A stretch of DNA of 64,000 nucleotides from positions 1 to 64,000 of the forward strand of contig DARO01000013.1 in assembly GCA_002504405.1 (NCBI GenBank). The letters run 5' to 3'. Position numbers and translations under genes: made by a program. Each line of letters begins with the position of its first letter. Position 1 is the first letter of the stretch. The notes under the pieces were generated by a model. That model did no database searches. It was given only the letters and a program-made list of their open reading frames with translations, and had not been told where the DNA came from. The stretch is from Methanomassiliicoccaceae archaeon UBA71. Lineage in GTDB: Archaea > Thermoplasmatota > Thermoplasmata > Methanomassiliicoccales > Methanomethylophilaceae. Shown piece by piece: positions 26,119-33,771 of the stretch.

Positions 26119-26685
26119 ATGGCAGCAGAAGTCGACGCGCCCGGCGATACCCAGCTGGAGATAATCCGCGGGCTAAGGGGCGTGGTTCACGCATTCTATC
26201 TCGACAAGGACATCCTGGAGGAGCTCCGCAAGGAGGAGGCCACCGTTCGCGCCATGGGCAACATCGAGGTGGACAACCAGGGATTCAACGAGGCGCTCAA
26301 GAGGGACAGTGTCATTTGCATAGTGAAGGACCCCAGGTTCAGACCCCCGCCGGAGCCGACTGTGGTTCTGCTGTCCGGATGCGGGGATCTCCTCGGAGAG
26401 GAGGTGTTCCCGTTCACCGCCAAGAAGTACGAGAACAGGGAAGACGTCGTATGGCTTTCCGATGGGTTCGTCGTATTCCCATATGTCAAGGCAGACGGGG
26501 GAGAGCAGTTCGTCATGCCTCCCGTGTCGTTCCCGGAACTCAACGAGAGCAACGGCAGCTACAACGTCATATCCTGCAGCCCTGCCCCCACCAGCGATCT
26601 GAAGATCAAGCAGCACTACGGCCTGGTGGACAACCCCAAGCTTGCATCGGTCCTGGTAGCCTTCAACAGGTCTCCCAGGGAATGA
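26119..26685 (+). CDS. Hypothetical protein, 188 aa
   Basis: A soluble alpha/beta protein with no recognised family. It begins with a possible helical dimerisation stretch (LEIIRGLRGVVHAFYLDKDILEELRKEE) and contains conserved-looking FPFTAKKYENREDVVWLSDGFVVFPYVKADG. The ATG at 26119 sits about 31 nt after a TATA-like element. The palindrome TGATGCATCA and its repeat upstream suggest regulated expression. It is followed by a strong hairpin shared with the convergent recombinase gene. Function unknown. Confidence 0.65.
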   Translation: MAAEVDAPGDTQLEIIRGLRGVVHAFYLDKDILEELRKEEATVRAMGNIEVDNQGFNEALKRDSVICIVKDPRFRPPPEPTVVLLSGCGDLLGEEVFPFTAKKYENREDVVWLSDGFVVFPYVKADGGEQFVMPPVSFPELNESNGSYNVISCSPAPTSDLKIKQHYGLVDNPKLASVLVAFNRSPRE

Positions 26686-26686
26686 T

Positions 26687-26718
26687 CCCGGGAGGGCCCG
26701 GGGTCTCCCGGGCATTTT
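26687..26718. terminator. Bidirectional terminator between 26119 gene and recombinase
   Basis: CCCGGGAG (26687-26694) pairs perfectly with CTCCCGGG (26705-26712) around a 10-nt loop, followed by ATTTTCC on the plus strand. It lies between two convergent genes. Confidence 0.65.
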
Positions 26719-26736
26719 CCCATCCCCTGTCGCTGC

Positions 26737-27615
26737 TCAGTCCGTCCTGAGCAGACTGCCGATGTACCTGGTCAGGGCCTCGGACGCCTTCTTCTCCCTT
26801 ATGTCGCATGCGTCGACATAGCACCTCAGGGTGGTCGTCACGTCTGAGTGGCGCATGAGGCTGCGGACGGTCTGTATGTCGCATCCCGTCTCGTAGTACA
26901 GGGATGTAGCGTAGAACCTCCTCAGAGAATGGGTGGTCATCCTTGAGCCGGTCGCCTTGGCCAGACGGGACACAGCGTCCGAAATCCTTGATACGTGGAC
27001 ACCGTGCAGGCGCCCGCGGTGGTCCCTGGTCTGCAGCAGGTGGTCATCCATACGTTCTCCTGCCTTCATCGGGGACGATCTGTACGCGTTGACTGCGGCC
27101 ATCACGGGTTCCGGAACCTGCATCTTGAATACCAGCCCCTCCTCCCCGTGTCCCTTCCCATGGACGGTCAGGATCCCGTCCGATAGGTCTCCGTCCCTGA
27201 TGGCGGCCATCTCGCCCCTTCTGAGCCCCATGTATGCCCCAAGGCAGAGTATCACGCACTGGAACGGGTCTGCGGCAGAATAAGCGGCGATGAACTCATC
27301 CTCCGTGATGAAGACCCGGTCATTAACGGCCCTGTTGTGCAGGATGTTCGTCCCCTTCACCACATCGCGGCCGGTGTGGAATGCCACCATGCCCGCCAGG
27401 CTCCTGAGGTAGGCTGTCCTCACGGACTCCTTCACCTCCAGGCTCCTCCACAGGTGCATCACGTCATCGGGGCCGATCCCGGCGGCTTCCGTGGTCCTGC
27501 CATCTGCTATCAGGCACAGGAGGCATCTGTGGACATTGCCCCGGTGCGTGCGTATGGTACTCTCCTTGCGCCCGTTGGACCTGAGGCTCTGCAGCCACTG
27601 GTCGGTCTCACTCAT
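26737..27615 (-). CDS. Tyrosine recombinase (XerA/phage-integrase family)
   Basis: A 292-residue site-specific recombinase. The N-terminal SAM-like core-binding domain (QWLQSLRSNGRKESTIRTHRGNVHRCL) precedes a catalytic domain with the first Arg in MGLRRGEMAAI, the HxxR box HSLRRFYAT, a following His in RHSDVTTT and the nucleophile Tyr in LRCYVDA. It could be the chromosome-dimer resolvase (XerA) or a relic integrase. No phage, transposon or att-like duplication is visible nearby. The ATG at 27615 is preferred to an upstream TTG. Confidence 0.88.
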   Translation of the reverse strand: MSETDQWLQSLRSNGRKESTIRTHRGNVHRCLLCLIADGRTTEAAGIGPDDVMHLWRSLEVKESVRTAYLRSLAGMVAFHTGRDVVKGTNILHNRAVNDRVFITEDEFIAAYSAADPFQCVILCLGAYMGLRRGEMAAIRDGDLSDGILTVHGKGHGEEGLVFKMQVPEPVMAAVNAYRSSPMKAGERMDDHLLQTRDHRGRLHGVHVSRISDAVSRLAKATGSRMTTHSLRRFYATSLYYETGCDIQTVRSLMRHSDVTTTLRCYVDACDIREKKASEALTRYIGSLLRTD

Positions 27616-27721
27616 ATCGGGTTCTATGCAAAACGGCGGTGTGTTCAATCTATCACCGATTCGGAAGGCACCGGTGATTTCAGAACGTTGATGGTTACGG
27701 TTTGATCGAGAATGGGTTGGC

Positions 27722-27739
27722 CGCGGGGTTTCCCCCGCG
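27722..27739 (-). terminator. Hairpin at the end of the mcr operon
   Basis: On the minus strand CGCGGGG-GAAA-CCCCGCG forms a 7-bp stem about 20 nt after the DUF2098 stop. No T tract is present, but the position suits the mcr transcript end. Confidence 0.5.
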
Positions 27740-27759
27740 TAAATGGTTTGATTGAACGT

Positions 27760-28041
27760 TTATCCCCCTCCGGACGGCATGAACTCGGAGATGTCGACCT
27801 CTTCGGTCTCCCTCCTGATGTCCTGGACGGACTTCATGCCGCGATCGGACGACGCGCGCTCCTTGAAGGAGACCTCGATGTACTCCGACGGGTCAGCCGG
27901 CACGAGGAAGGATGAGTCGTAGTAGAGGTCGGTGAAATCCAGCCTTACCCAGACCTTCCCATCCCTCTCCATGACGTCTGTGACCTTCCCGACCGTCGAG
28001 GTCGGGGTGTACTTCATCAGATCCCCTTTGTCCATGATCAT
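27760..28041 (-). CDS. DUF2098 family protein, coupled to mcrA
   Basis: A 93-residue protein. Its core KYTPTSTVGKVTDVMERDGKVWVRLDFTDLYYDSSFL matches the DUF2098 pattern, a small SH3-like beta-barrel family found in methanogens. The ATG at 28041 overlaps the mcrA stop as ATGA, so it is translated with mcrA and is the last gene of the mcr operon. No function is established. The linkage suggests a role in making, maturing or stabilising methyl-CoM reductase. It ends with TAA. Confidence 0.75.
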   Translation of the reverse strand: MIMDKGDLMKYTPTSTVGKVTDVMERDGKVWVRLDFTDLYYDSSFLVPADPSEYIEVSFKERASSDRGMKSVQDIRRETEEVDISEFMPSGGG

Positions 28042-29696
28042 CCCTTGATGACTGCGGACCTCTCTCCGGCGGGCTGGAACTCCCTGAGGGCTCCACGTCC
28101 GAACTCCTTCGTCACGTTGGCGAAGTCGAACACGAGAGAGGGATCGGCGAAGGCGACCTTCACGAACGGGTTGGCGGTGAAGGCGTCTCCACGAGCGACG
28201 TGGGCGGCCTTGGGGATACCGGTGTATCCGGACAGGTGACCCACGTTCATGGCGTAGTTGGGGTAGTTGGGTCCACGGACCTCCATGGGCAGACCCTCGT
28301 CGGACCTGTATGCGAAGGAGTTCGCAGATCCGCACTGGTCCTGCAGGTCGAATCCGTAGAATCCGAGCCTTCCGGTCCTCTCTTTGTGCTGGAGCATGGA
28401 GAGGTACCAGCAGTTCAGACCGCAGTCGGCAACTCCAGTGGCCATGGCACCCGCGATACCGGTGGCGGCAGCGGCGACGGTGGCCCTCTGGGATCCTCCG
28501 AAGTGGGTCTCCATGACGGCAGGGTAGCGCTCGTACATCTCGAGGGCGTAGGCGTTGATGTCGTCACCGAGTTTCATGAGCTCGTCCAGGTTCTTGGGGT
28601 CCAGTTTGCAGAACCCTCCGTACTTGGATTTGATCTGGTCGATGGCGTAGTAGACGTAGTCCTCGAGGATGTTGTCGGTGTACGCGGCGGTGGCGTACTG
28701 GGTGAATCCGACTCCACCGGACATGTATCCTCCCAGGTAGACCTGGTCGAAGATTCCGGCTCCCAGGGCGACGGCCTCAAGGGCTGCGCGTCCGGGGTCG
28801 TCGGGGTACACACGGTCGGACTGGGCCATGTCTGCCATGTATCCGAAGGGTATTCCACCGGGCTCGTTGGGTCCCCTGGCACGCCTGGCGGGCATCATGG
28901 TACCCATGTTCAGGGACTGGTGTTTGGCGGAGTAGGCGAAGTCAGCGATGGCTGCCTCTCCGGCTGCCAGTTTGTAGGCGGAGATGAAAGCCATGGAGAT
29001 CTGCATGGCGGCGTGCCTGGAAACGGTGGCACCGTCCATGAGCCTTCCGACGATGGTCGGGACACGGACAGCCTGCATCAGGGTCTTGCCGATGGCTTTC
29101 TTCAGCTGCTCGGCCTGGTCGGCGGGGAACAGCTTGTTGATGTCGATGACGAACCTGGGGTCGATCTCGTCGATGAGCTCGTCGTCTCCGGAGTAGACTT
29201 TGACGTAGGAGTCCCAGACGAGGGCAGGGTTGACCTCGGCCATGTGCTCCTGAACGACTGCTCCACCGGGCATGGTGTGGTTGACGGTCTCCAGGTAGGT
29301 GTTGATGGTCTCGGGGGTGACCTCCTTCCCAAGCCTCCTCTCGATGGTCTGGTGGGGGGAGTCGAGTCCGACGAGGATGGTCCTCCTGATGTCGTCCCAT
29401 GCCTGCTGGATAGCGCAGTTGTTGACGCAGTGCAGGTCATCGGCCTCAGCGTAGATGTCGGTGTGAGAGAGCTGGTAGGGCATCCAGGACCTCTGTCCGA
29501 GCGGGACTCCGATGTCCTCGTTCATCATGGGGACGCCACGCTTCTTGGCGATCTCCATAGCGGATTTCTGGAACTCTACCTTGGATTTCGACTGTTTCCA
29601 TCCACCGAAGCAGTAGTACTTGGTGGACATGTCGGTCGGCTCTTCTTTGAACTTCTTCTTGCATGCTTCCATGAACAGCTTCTCTTTTCCTGCCAT
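28038..29696 (-). CDS. mcrA: Methyl-coenzyme M reductase, alpha subunit
   Basis: Catalytic subunit of methyl-CoM reductase, which releases methane from methyl-CoM and coenzyme B using nickel F430. The 552 residues contain YGFDLQDQCGSANSF near residues 445-457, covering the positions of thioglycine, didehydroaspartate and S-methylcysteine in characterised enzymes. The C-terminal RGPNYPNYAMNVGH and FGRGALREFQPAGERS blocks are also present. The ATG at 29696 is 5 nt after the mcrG stop. The low codon diversity and strong ribosome-binding sites in the operon fit very high expression. Confidence 0.98.
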   Translation of the reverse strand: MAGKEKLFMEACKKKFKEEPTDMSTKYYCFGGWKQSKSKVEFQKSAMEIAKKRGVPMMNEDIGVPLGQRSWMPYQLSHTDIYAEADDLHCVNNCAIQQAWDDIRRTILVGLDSPHQTIERRLGKEVTPETINTYLETVNHTMPGGAVVQEHMAEVNPALVWDSYVKVYSGDDELIDEIDPRFVIDINKLFPADQAEQLKKAIGKTLMQAVRVPTIVGRLMDGATVSRHAAMQISMAFISAYKLAAGEAAIADFAYSAKHQSLNMGTMMPARRARGPNEPGGIPFGYMADMAQSDRVYPDDPGRAALEAVALGAGIFDQVYLGGYMSGGVGFTQYATAAYTDNILEDYVYYAIDQIKSKYGGFCKLDPKNLDELMKLGDDINAYALEMYERYPAVMETHFGGSQRATVAAAATGIAGAMATGVADCGLNCWYLSMLQHKERTGRLGFYGFDLQDQCGSANSFAYRSDEGLPMEVRGPNYPNYAMNVGHLSGYTGIPKAAHVARGDAFTANPFVKVAFADPSLVFDFANVTKEFGRGALREFQPAGERSAVIKG

Positions 29697-29701
29697 GGTA
29701 A

Positions 29702-30478
29702 TCACTCTCCCTTAACCTTCCAGGGCTGGTATCCGCCCAGGGTCCTCAGCTTGTGAATCCTGAGTCCGTACATGGTGACCTCTTTGTCGTCCCTCATGTC
29801 GACGCCGTCGGCTCTGAAGATGGTGGTCCTCTTCTTGAGGTCGGACATGGCTGCGGGCTTTCCGACGGAGATCCTCCTGTCGAGCGGGATAGCAACCTGG
29901 TCCTTCACGTAGACGACCTCTTTCTTCTCGTCGTCCCAGACGTACCTCTGCCATCCGTCGAACATCAGGCCGTGCTCGTCCAGACGGCAAGCGTGTCCGT
30001 GGACGGTGGCTCCCCTGATTCCGGTGAGGGCGGGGTCGAAGGTCTCGTTGTCAATCATCTCCTTGGCCATAACCTCGAGGTCACGCTCACGGACCTCGAT
30101 GATCTGCCTACCGGAAAGGGTTCCGGTGTCGACTCCCCTGTACCTGGAGAGGTACATCCAGGCCCTCTGGTAGGGCGAGATGGGGGCGAAGTAGACGGAG
30201 TCGGTGAACTGGATGTACCTGACACGGTCTCCGTGCTTGGCACCCTCGATGGGGACGACCAGTTTCCTGATGGGGCAGTCGGGCTCCTTGCCCTCCTCAA
30301 TCGGGGGGTGGATGGACTTGTAGTCCTCTCCGGGGTTCCTGTGTCCCATGATCCTGACGACATCATCCATAGCGACGTCGCGGAGTTTTTTCAGTTTGAC
30401 TTTCGGGTTCATGTACCTCTGCCTGTTCCTGGCAGGGACGCTGCTCCCGGGGTAGAACTGCCTCTTGTAAGCTACCAT
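29702..30478 (-). CDS. mcrG: Methyl-coenzyme M reductase, gamma subunit
   Basis: The 258-residue gamma subunit of the alpha2-beta2-gamma2 methyl-CoM reductase. It is recognised by YKRQFYPGSSVPARNRQRYMNP at the start, IMGHRNPGEDYKSIHPP, FTDSVYFAPISPYQRAWMY and the C-terminal KLRTLGGYQPW. The ATG at 30478 lies 1 nt after the mcrD stop. A longer upstream frame is only the mcrD gene read out of frame. The family's gamma subunit contributes to the F430 and CoM binding channel. Confidence 0.97.
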   Translation of the reverse strand: MVAYKRQFYPGSSVPARNRQRYMNPKVKLKKLRDVAMDDVVRIMGHRNPGEDYKSIHPPIEEGKEPDCPIRKLVVPIEGAKHGDRVRYIQFTDSVYFAPISPYQRAWMYLSRYRGVDTGTLSGRQIIEVRERDLEVMAKEMIDNETFDPALTGIRGATVHGHACRLDEHGLMFDGWQRYVWDDEKKEVVYVKDQVAIPLDRRISVGKPAAMSDLKKRTTIFRADGVDMRDDKEVTMYGLRIHKLRTLGGYQPWKVKGE

Positions 30479-30479
30479 A

Positions 30480-30914
30480 TTATGCACTCCTGTAATCATG
30501 AAGTGTGGGCTTGTACTTCGAGTACCTTCCGACCTGGAGGGTGTAGCCGTGCTCGATGTTCTCGTTGCAGGCCGCCTTGATCTCCTCCAGCCTCGCGTCA
30601 AGCTCCTCCTCGTCCTCAACTTCCAACTCAATGTAGAAGCCACCGACCAGGTAGCGGAGCTCGACCTCCCTTCCGCCCACATGGATAACCTTGTGCTCCG
30701 TGTGGTTGTTGGGGAGTCCCTTGGCGGGGCCGCTGTTGATGTTGCGGGGGATGCTCTCGCCAGTCATGTTGATCTGTCTGATGCCGGGGATGACATCGAG
30801 GGCGTTGAGCACCCTCTCGACAGTGTCAGCGTTGAGCAGGCGGTTGGTGAGAATCTGCACCTCAGGAAGGGGCACACCCGCATAGTCTGCGGCCGGAGCG
30901 GAATTACTCGTCAT
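30480..30914 (-). CDS. mcrD: Methyl-coenzyme M reductase operon protein D
   Basis: A 144-residue McrD protein, not part of the mature enzyme, thought to help assemble or activate methyl-CoM reductase. Recognisable parts are PLPEVQILTNRLLNADTVERVLNAL, the VIPGIRQINMTGESIP segment and GREVELRYLVGGFYIELE. The ATG at 30914 is chosen over a GTG at 30923, 9 nt upstream. It sits between mcrB and mcrG; the usual companion mcrC is absent from this operon. Confidence 0.95.
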   Translation of the reverse strand: MTSNSAPAADYAGVPLPEVQILTNRLLNADTVERVLNALDVIPGIRQINMTGESIPRNINSGPAKGLPNNHTEHKVIHVGGREVELRYLVGGFYIELEVEDEEELDARLEEIKAACNENIEHGYTLQVGRYSKYKPTLHDYRSA

Positions 30915-30924
30915 ACTGGGCACC

Positions 30925-32259
30925 TCACAGTTTCTTTTTCACCTTCTTGGCCTCGGCAGCAACGTACTGCATGGGCTTGCTGAACTCTTCCATGTCACCG
31001 AAGACCTCTTTGAAGAGACCGGATGTGGCCTCAGCGGAGAAGGTCTGGGTTCCGCCGTCCAGACAGTTGGCGGCAGTGATGGCGGGGATGACGACTCCCT
31101 TGGCGTGCCTGGTAACGACGTGGTTACCGTGGAACAGACCGGGTCCTCCTCCACCGTAGATAGAGTGGGAGAAGAAGGACATACCGACTCCGACTCCCTC
31201 CGCCCTACCGTAGTCGACTCCGGGGAGACCGGACTCGTGCTCGAGCAGGTCGTTGTAGTACAGGATGGTTCCGGGGACACCCTGGGCGGCCCTGGCGGCT
31301 CCGACGTTGACCATGACGGCGGCGACCATTCCGGTGGAAGCGTAGGCGTTCCATTTCGGGAGGTCGTCGGTGGTGTAGACCTTGTATCCAGAGGGCAGGG
31401 TCTCTTTGACGCGGATGACTCCGTCGTCGATGGCCCTCTCCATGAGGGACTCGATAACGGTACCGACGGTTCCGGTCTTTCCGTTCTTCTTGACGAGGGT
31501 GTACAGCATGTTGTTGGCGTTCAGTCCCTCGTAGGCCAGAGCGAGGAGTGCACCCCTCTCGAAGTTACCGATGGTGTCTCCCATCTCGTAGGATCCGCAC
31601 TGCTCGAAAATGGCAGACAGGGCGGTTCCCTGCATGGCGTTCCTGTTGACCAGGGCGACCACGTGGTTGGCCATGATGTTCCTCAGGGCGAATCCAGCTC
31701 CCTCGTTGTTCTGGGGAACCTCGAGGATGGATTTGACGTTGGCACCCTGGAATGTGATGGTCTGGGGGTACCTTCCCCAAACGGCGGCTTTCACCATGTT
31801 GGCTTTGTACATGGGGATGTCGAACGTGTCGATGATTGCCTCGGTGGTAGCGGCAGCGGTGGCGGTGAATCCAGTGGTGTACTCGATTCCGGCCTCCATC
31901 CTCGCCTCGGGGACGATGACGACGATGTTCTTTCCGCCAGATTTGACGACGACCTCGGTTCCATCTCCATCGTAGACCTGAACGCTGTCTTTGATGATCT
32001 GAGCGATCTTGTCGGCGTTCTCCACGAGAGGGATGTCGATCTCCTTACCCCTGATGATGACTCCTCCGCCAGTCATGGAACCGGTCTTGAGAGCTTTCTC
32101 GATTCCGGCGAGGTTGACAGCGCAGGTCCTCTTTGTCAGGGACACGATCTTCTTGATCGCGTTGTTGCGCAGCGGACTGATGGCTTCCAGCGGAATATCT
32201 TTGGCGATGCGTTTGCCGCAGTCGTCATACAAGTCTACTACGTCCTCGTATTTTGGCAT
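30925..32259 (-). CDS. mcrB: Methyl-coenzyme M reductase, beta subunit
   Basis: The 444-residue beta subunit, first gene of the mcr operon. MPKYEDVVDLYDDCGKRI opens the protein, and SIYGGGGPGLFHGNHVVTRHAKGV near residue 365 is the strongly conserved region lining the coenzyme B channel. The ATG at 32259 is set by a strong GGAGG (32270-32266) with a 6-nt spacer; longer upstream reading has no homology. The leader upstream contains a stable hairpin. The gene order mcrB-D-G-A without mcrC matches Methanomassiliicoccales. Confidence 0.98.
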   Translation of the reverse strand: MPKYEDVVDLYDDCGKRIAKDIPLEAISPLRNNAIKKIVSLTKRTCAVNLAGIEKALKTGSMTGGGVIIRGKEIDIPLVENADKIAQIIKDSVQVYDGDGTEVVVKSGGKNIVVIVPEARMEAGIEYTTGFTATAAATTEAIIDTFDIPMYKANMVKAAVWGRYPQTITFQGANVKSILEVPQNNEGAGFALRNIMANHVVALVNRNAMQGTALSAIFEQCGSYEMGDTIGNFERGALLALAYEGLNANNMLYTLVKKNGKTGTVGTVIESLMERAIDDGVIRVKETLPSGYKVYTTDDLPKWNAYASTGMVAAVMVNVGAARAAQGVPGTILYYNDLLEHESGLPGVDYGRAEGVGVGMSFFSHSIYGGGGPGLFHGNHVVTRHAKGVVIPAITAANCLDGGTQTFSAEATSGLFKEVFGDMEEFSKPMQYVAAEAKKVKKKL

Positions 32260-32342
32260 TTCATACCTCCTTTTTGCTTTGCCCTCCCTCGCGGGAAGGC
32301 TACCCCTTGCAAAATCCCCTAATCTGATGAAGGGATATAAAA
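32260..32342 (-). promoter_or_regulatory. Promoter and hairpin leader of the mcr operon
   Basis: On the minus strand TTTTATATCC (32342-32333) is the likely TATA box, with a start near 32312 and a leader of about 53 nt. Within it GCCUUCCC-GCGA-GGGAGGGC (32300-32281) forms an 8-bp stem capped by a GNRA-type tetraloop. After 10 A-rich bases comes the GGAGG site. The hairpin could stabilise the mRNA 5' end or present the ribosome-binding site; both are inference. Confidence 0.65.
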
Positions 32343-32471
32343 TAATGGGAAAATCGAGGGATTTCGAATAAAAATCTATGTATTTCGGATGGTCCGGAGG
32401 GGGCCAGAATCCGCACCCGGCGGACCCTGGCTTATCCACTCCTATATTAAAGGTTGTTTTAGATGGATGCG

Positions 32472-32501
32472 ATGCATACTTCCGATGATGGAAGGGTGCA
32501 T
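32472..32501. promoter_or_regulatory. Imperfect inverted repeat between mcr promoter and DUF169 gene
   Basis: ATGCATACTTCC and GGAAGGGTGCAT pair as a 12-position stem with one A/G mismatch and one wobble around the loop GATGAT. Read on the minus strand it lies about 40 nt after the DUF169 stop and could be its terminator. It could also be an operator upstream of mcr. A TATA-like TATATTAA at 32443-32450 points a possible plus-strand start at 32472. Confidence 0.4.
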
Positions 32502-32538
32502 TGAATATTACTGCTTGGCATCAAAGTAGCATTCTGGC

Positions 32539-33285
32539 TCAGTCGCGCTTCGCCTTGGTCATCACGCCGCCCTCGTACTTCCTGAGGCGGTCCGCGAATC
32601 CGGGGATCATCGAATACGGGATTCCAACGGCGAGCTCGTCAGCGGCCATCTGAGTCTTCTTCCTGCAACCGAAGCATCCGAGGGAGATGTTGGGCTTGCC
32701 GTTGAGTATCGGCGCGGCGGTAATGTCCACGCATGCGCATTGGAAAGGTGAGGTGGAGAATTCCGCCCTGCCGCCCTCCTCGGCCGTGGACAGCGGCACA
32801 ACCCAGTATATCCTCTCCGGTATGTCTTCGATCGTAACGACGTCCGGGATGAAGTTTGCATCCTTGAGGGGGCATACGATCTCGCCCTCCGTCTCATAGG
32901 GTATCGAGGGGCGGTCCGAGATCATCTTCCCGGCAGCGGCCGCGGAATCATGCATTCCGATGCCGGCGTGGAATTCGCCGGAGGCGACCTTCTCGGGGCA
33001 GGCGGTCATACCAAGGGCGGAGCAGCCTACCATGCAGTTCTCGGATTTCAGCGGGAGCTTGAAGCTCTCCCCGGCTCTTGCCCTGAAGATCGCCTGGCAG
33101 TGGCTGAGCTGGGATTCCGGCTCGCTGTATCCTTCCGGGTAGGCCTCGCCCTTTTTGACAAGTTTGACAGCGACGGGCTCGCCCCTGAGTTTCAGGACGT
33201 CCTTCAGCACGGTAGCGTATTCCTTGTTTTTAGAGAGAATCTCCGACATGCGGGAAGCATCGGCAATTCGGTATTTCAATTTCAT
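32539..33285 (-). CDS. DUF169 family protein
   Basis: A 248-residue protein matching DUF169, a family common in methanogens and other anaerobes. Conserved features include LRGEPVAVKLVKKGE, the CQAIFRARAG segment, ENCMVGCSALGM and the cysteine-rich SLGCFGCRKKT near the C-terminus, suggesting metal or cluster binding. The reaction is unknown. It lies upstream of the mcr promoter in the same direction but is separated from it by a hairpin and 280 nt. An internal ATG at 33249 is an alternative start. Confidence 0.85.
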   Translation of the reverse strand: MKLKYRIADASRMSEILSKNKEYATVLKDVLKLRGEPVAVKLVKKGEAYPEGYSEPESQLSHCQAIFRARAGESFKLPLKSENCMVGCSALGMTACPEKVASGEFHAGIGMHDSAAAAGKMISDRPSIPYETEGEIVCPLKDANFIPDVVTIEDIPERIYWVVPLSTAEEGGRAEFSTSPFQCACVDITAAPILNGKPNISLGCFGCRKKTQMAADELAVGIPYSMIPGFADRLRKYEGGVMTKAKRD

Positions 33286-33346
33286 ATCGAGGTCTGAGAT
33301 TGTGAAGAACCGTTACAGATTGAGATGGTGTTTGCGAGGGGTTGGC

Positions 33347-33377
33347 GGGATGCCTGTCCGTGGAGGTCAGGCATCCC
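33347..33377 (-). terminator. Strong hairpin downstream of the 33387 membrane-protein gene
   Basis: GGGATGCCTG (33347-33356) pairs perfectly with CAGGCATCCC (33368-33377), a 10-bp stem with an 11-nt loop, starting 10 nt past the TGA of the minus-strand gene. Confidence 0.6.
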
Positions 33378-33386
33378 GGGCCGTCT

Positions 33387-33620
33387 TCACGATTGAAGAA
33401 GGATGGTTGAGGTATCGGTCGAGTCATCTTGCACCACAGGGCCTTCTGCATAGTAGAACCCTATCGCATAGCCGGTTTCTTCAGTGGAGCCGTCTGCACC
33501 CTCATCATCTGCTTCTTCCGATTCATCGTCATCGAGAAGGTTGATGTAAACGATAGAGGCGGCCAGAATGACCACGACTCCAATCAAGAACGCGATGTCA
33601 ATCGCCTCTCTTTTGTTCAT
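33387..33620 (-). CDS. Small single-pass membrane protein, 77 aa
   Basis: The 77-residue product starts MNKREAID, has one hydrophobic helix (residues about 9-28, IAFLIGVVVILAASIVYINL) and a very acidic outer segment (DDDESEEADDEGADG). It ends in a Ser/Thr-rich tail. The ATG at 33620 is chosen because the TATA box TTTATATC (33647-33640) lies about 25 nt upstream, giving a leaderless message. Upstream in-frame codons lie beyond the promoter. A repeated ATTCCTAAA flanks the TATA box. It is closed by a strong hairpin. No family recognised. Confidence 0.65.
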   Translation of the reverse strand: MNKREAIDIAFLIGVVVILAASIVYINLLDDDESEEADDEGADGSTEETGYAIGFYYAEGPVVQDDSTDTSTILLQS

Positions 33621-33630
33621 GGAGGATAAT

Positions 33631-33659
33631 TTTAGGAATGATATAAATAATTTAGGAAT
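33631..33659. promoter_or_regulatory. Direct repeat TTTAGGAAT flanking a TATA box
   Basis: TTTAGGAAT occurs at 33631-33639 and 33651-33659, 20 nt apart (two helical turns), with GATATAAATAA between. On the minus strand the copies flank the TATA box of the 33387-33620 gene. This is a plausible repressor site; the regulator is unknown. Confidence 0.5.
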
Positions 33660-33771
33660 ACCGAAACAAACAGTCATGAAGGTTCTTTCAGTCAACGGCC
33701 GAATCTGGGTGTCGGTAGCGGTTTGGGATGCGTAAGCAGGGGAAGGATCGATACGAAATGTGGGCAGAGGT

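Noticed and set aside
27649..27759. A UAG-containing (pyrrolysine) gene extending through the gap before the recombinase
   Set aside because: No continuing homology or plausible frame across the gap; it contains only a terminator hairpin and promoter sequence.
26600..27760. Attachment sites or an integrated element around the tyrosine recombinase
   Set aside because: No flanking direct repeats, tRNA target or phage genes were seen; only the recombinase itself supports mobility.
28200..29756. Open frame of about 518 codons opposite mcrA
   Set aside because: Antisense shadow; the product is Gly/Val/Asp-rich without any domain, while mcrA is certain.
27760..32259. Missing mcrC as a degraded gene within the mcr operon
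   Set aside because: Gene spacings of 1-10 nt leave no room; absence from the operon is normal in this order.
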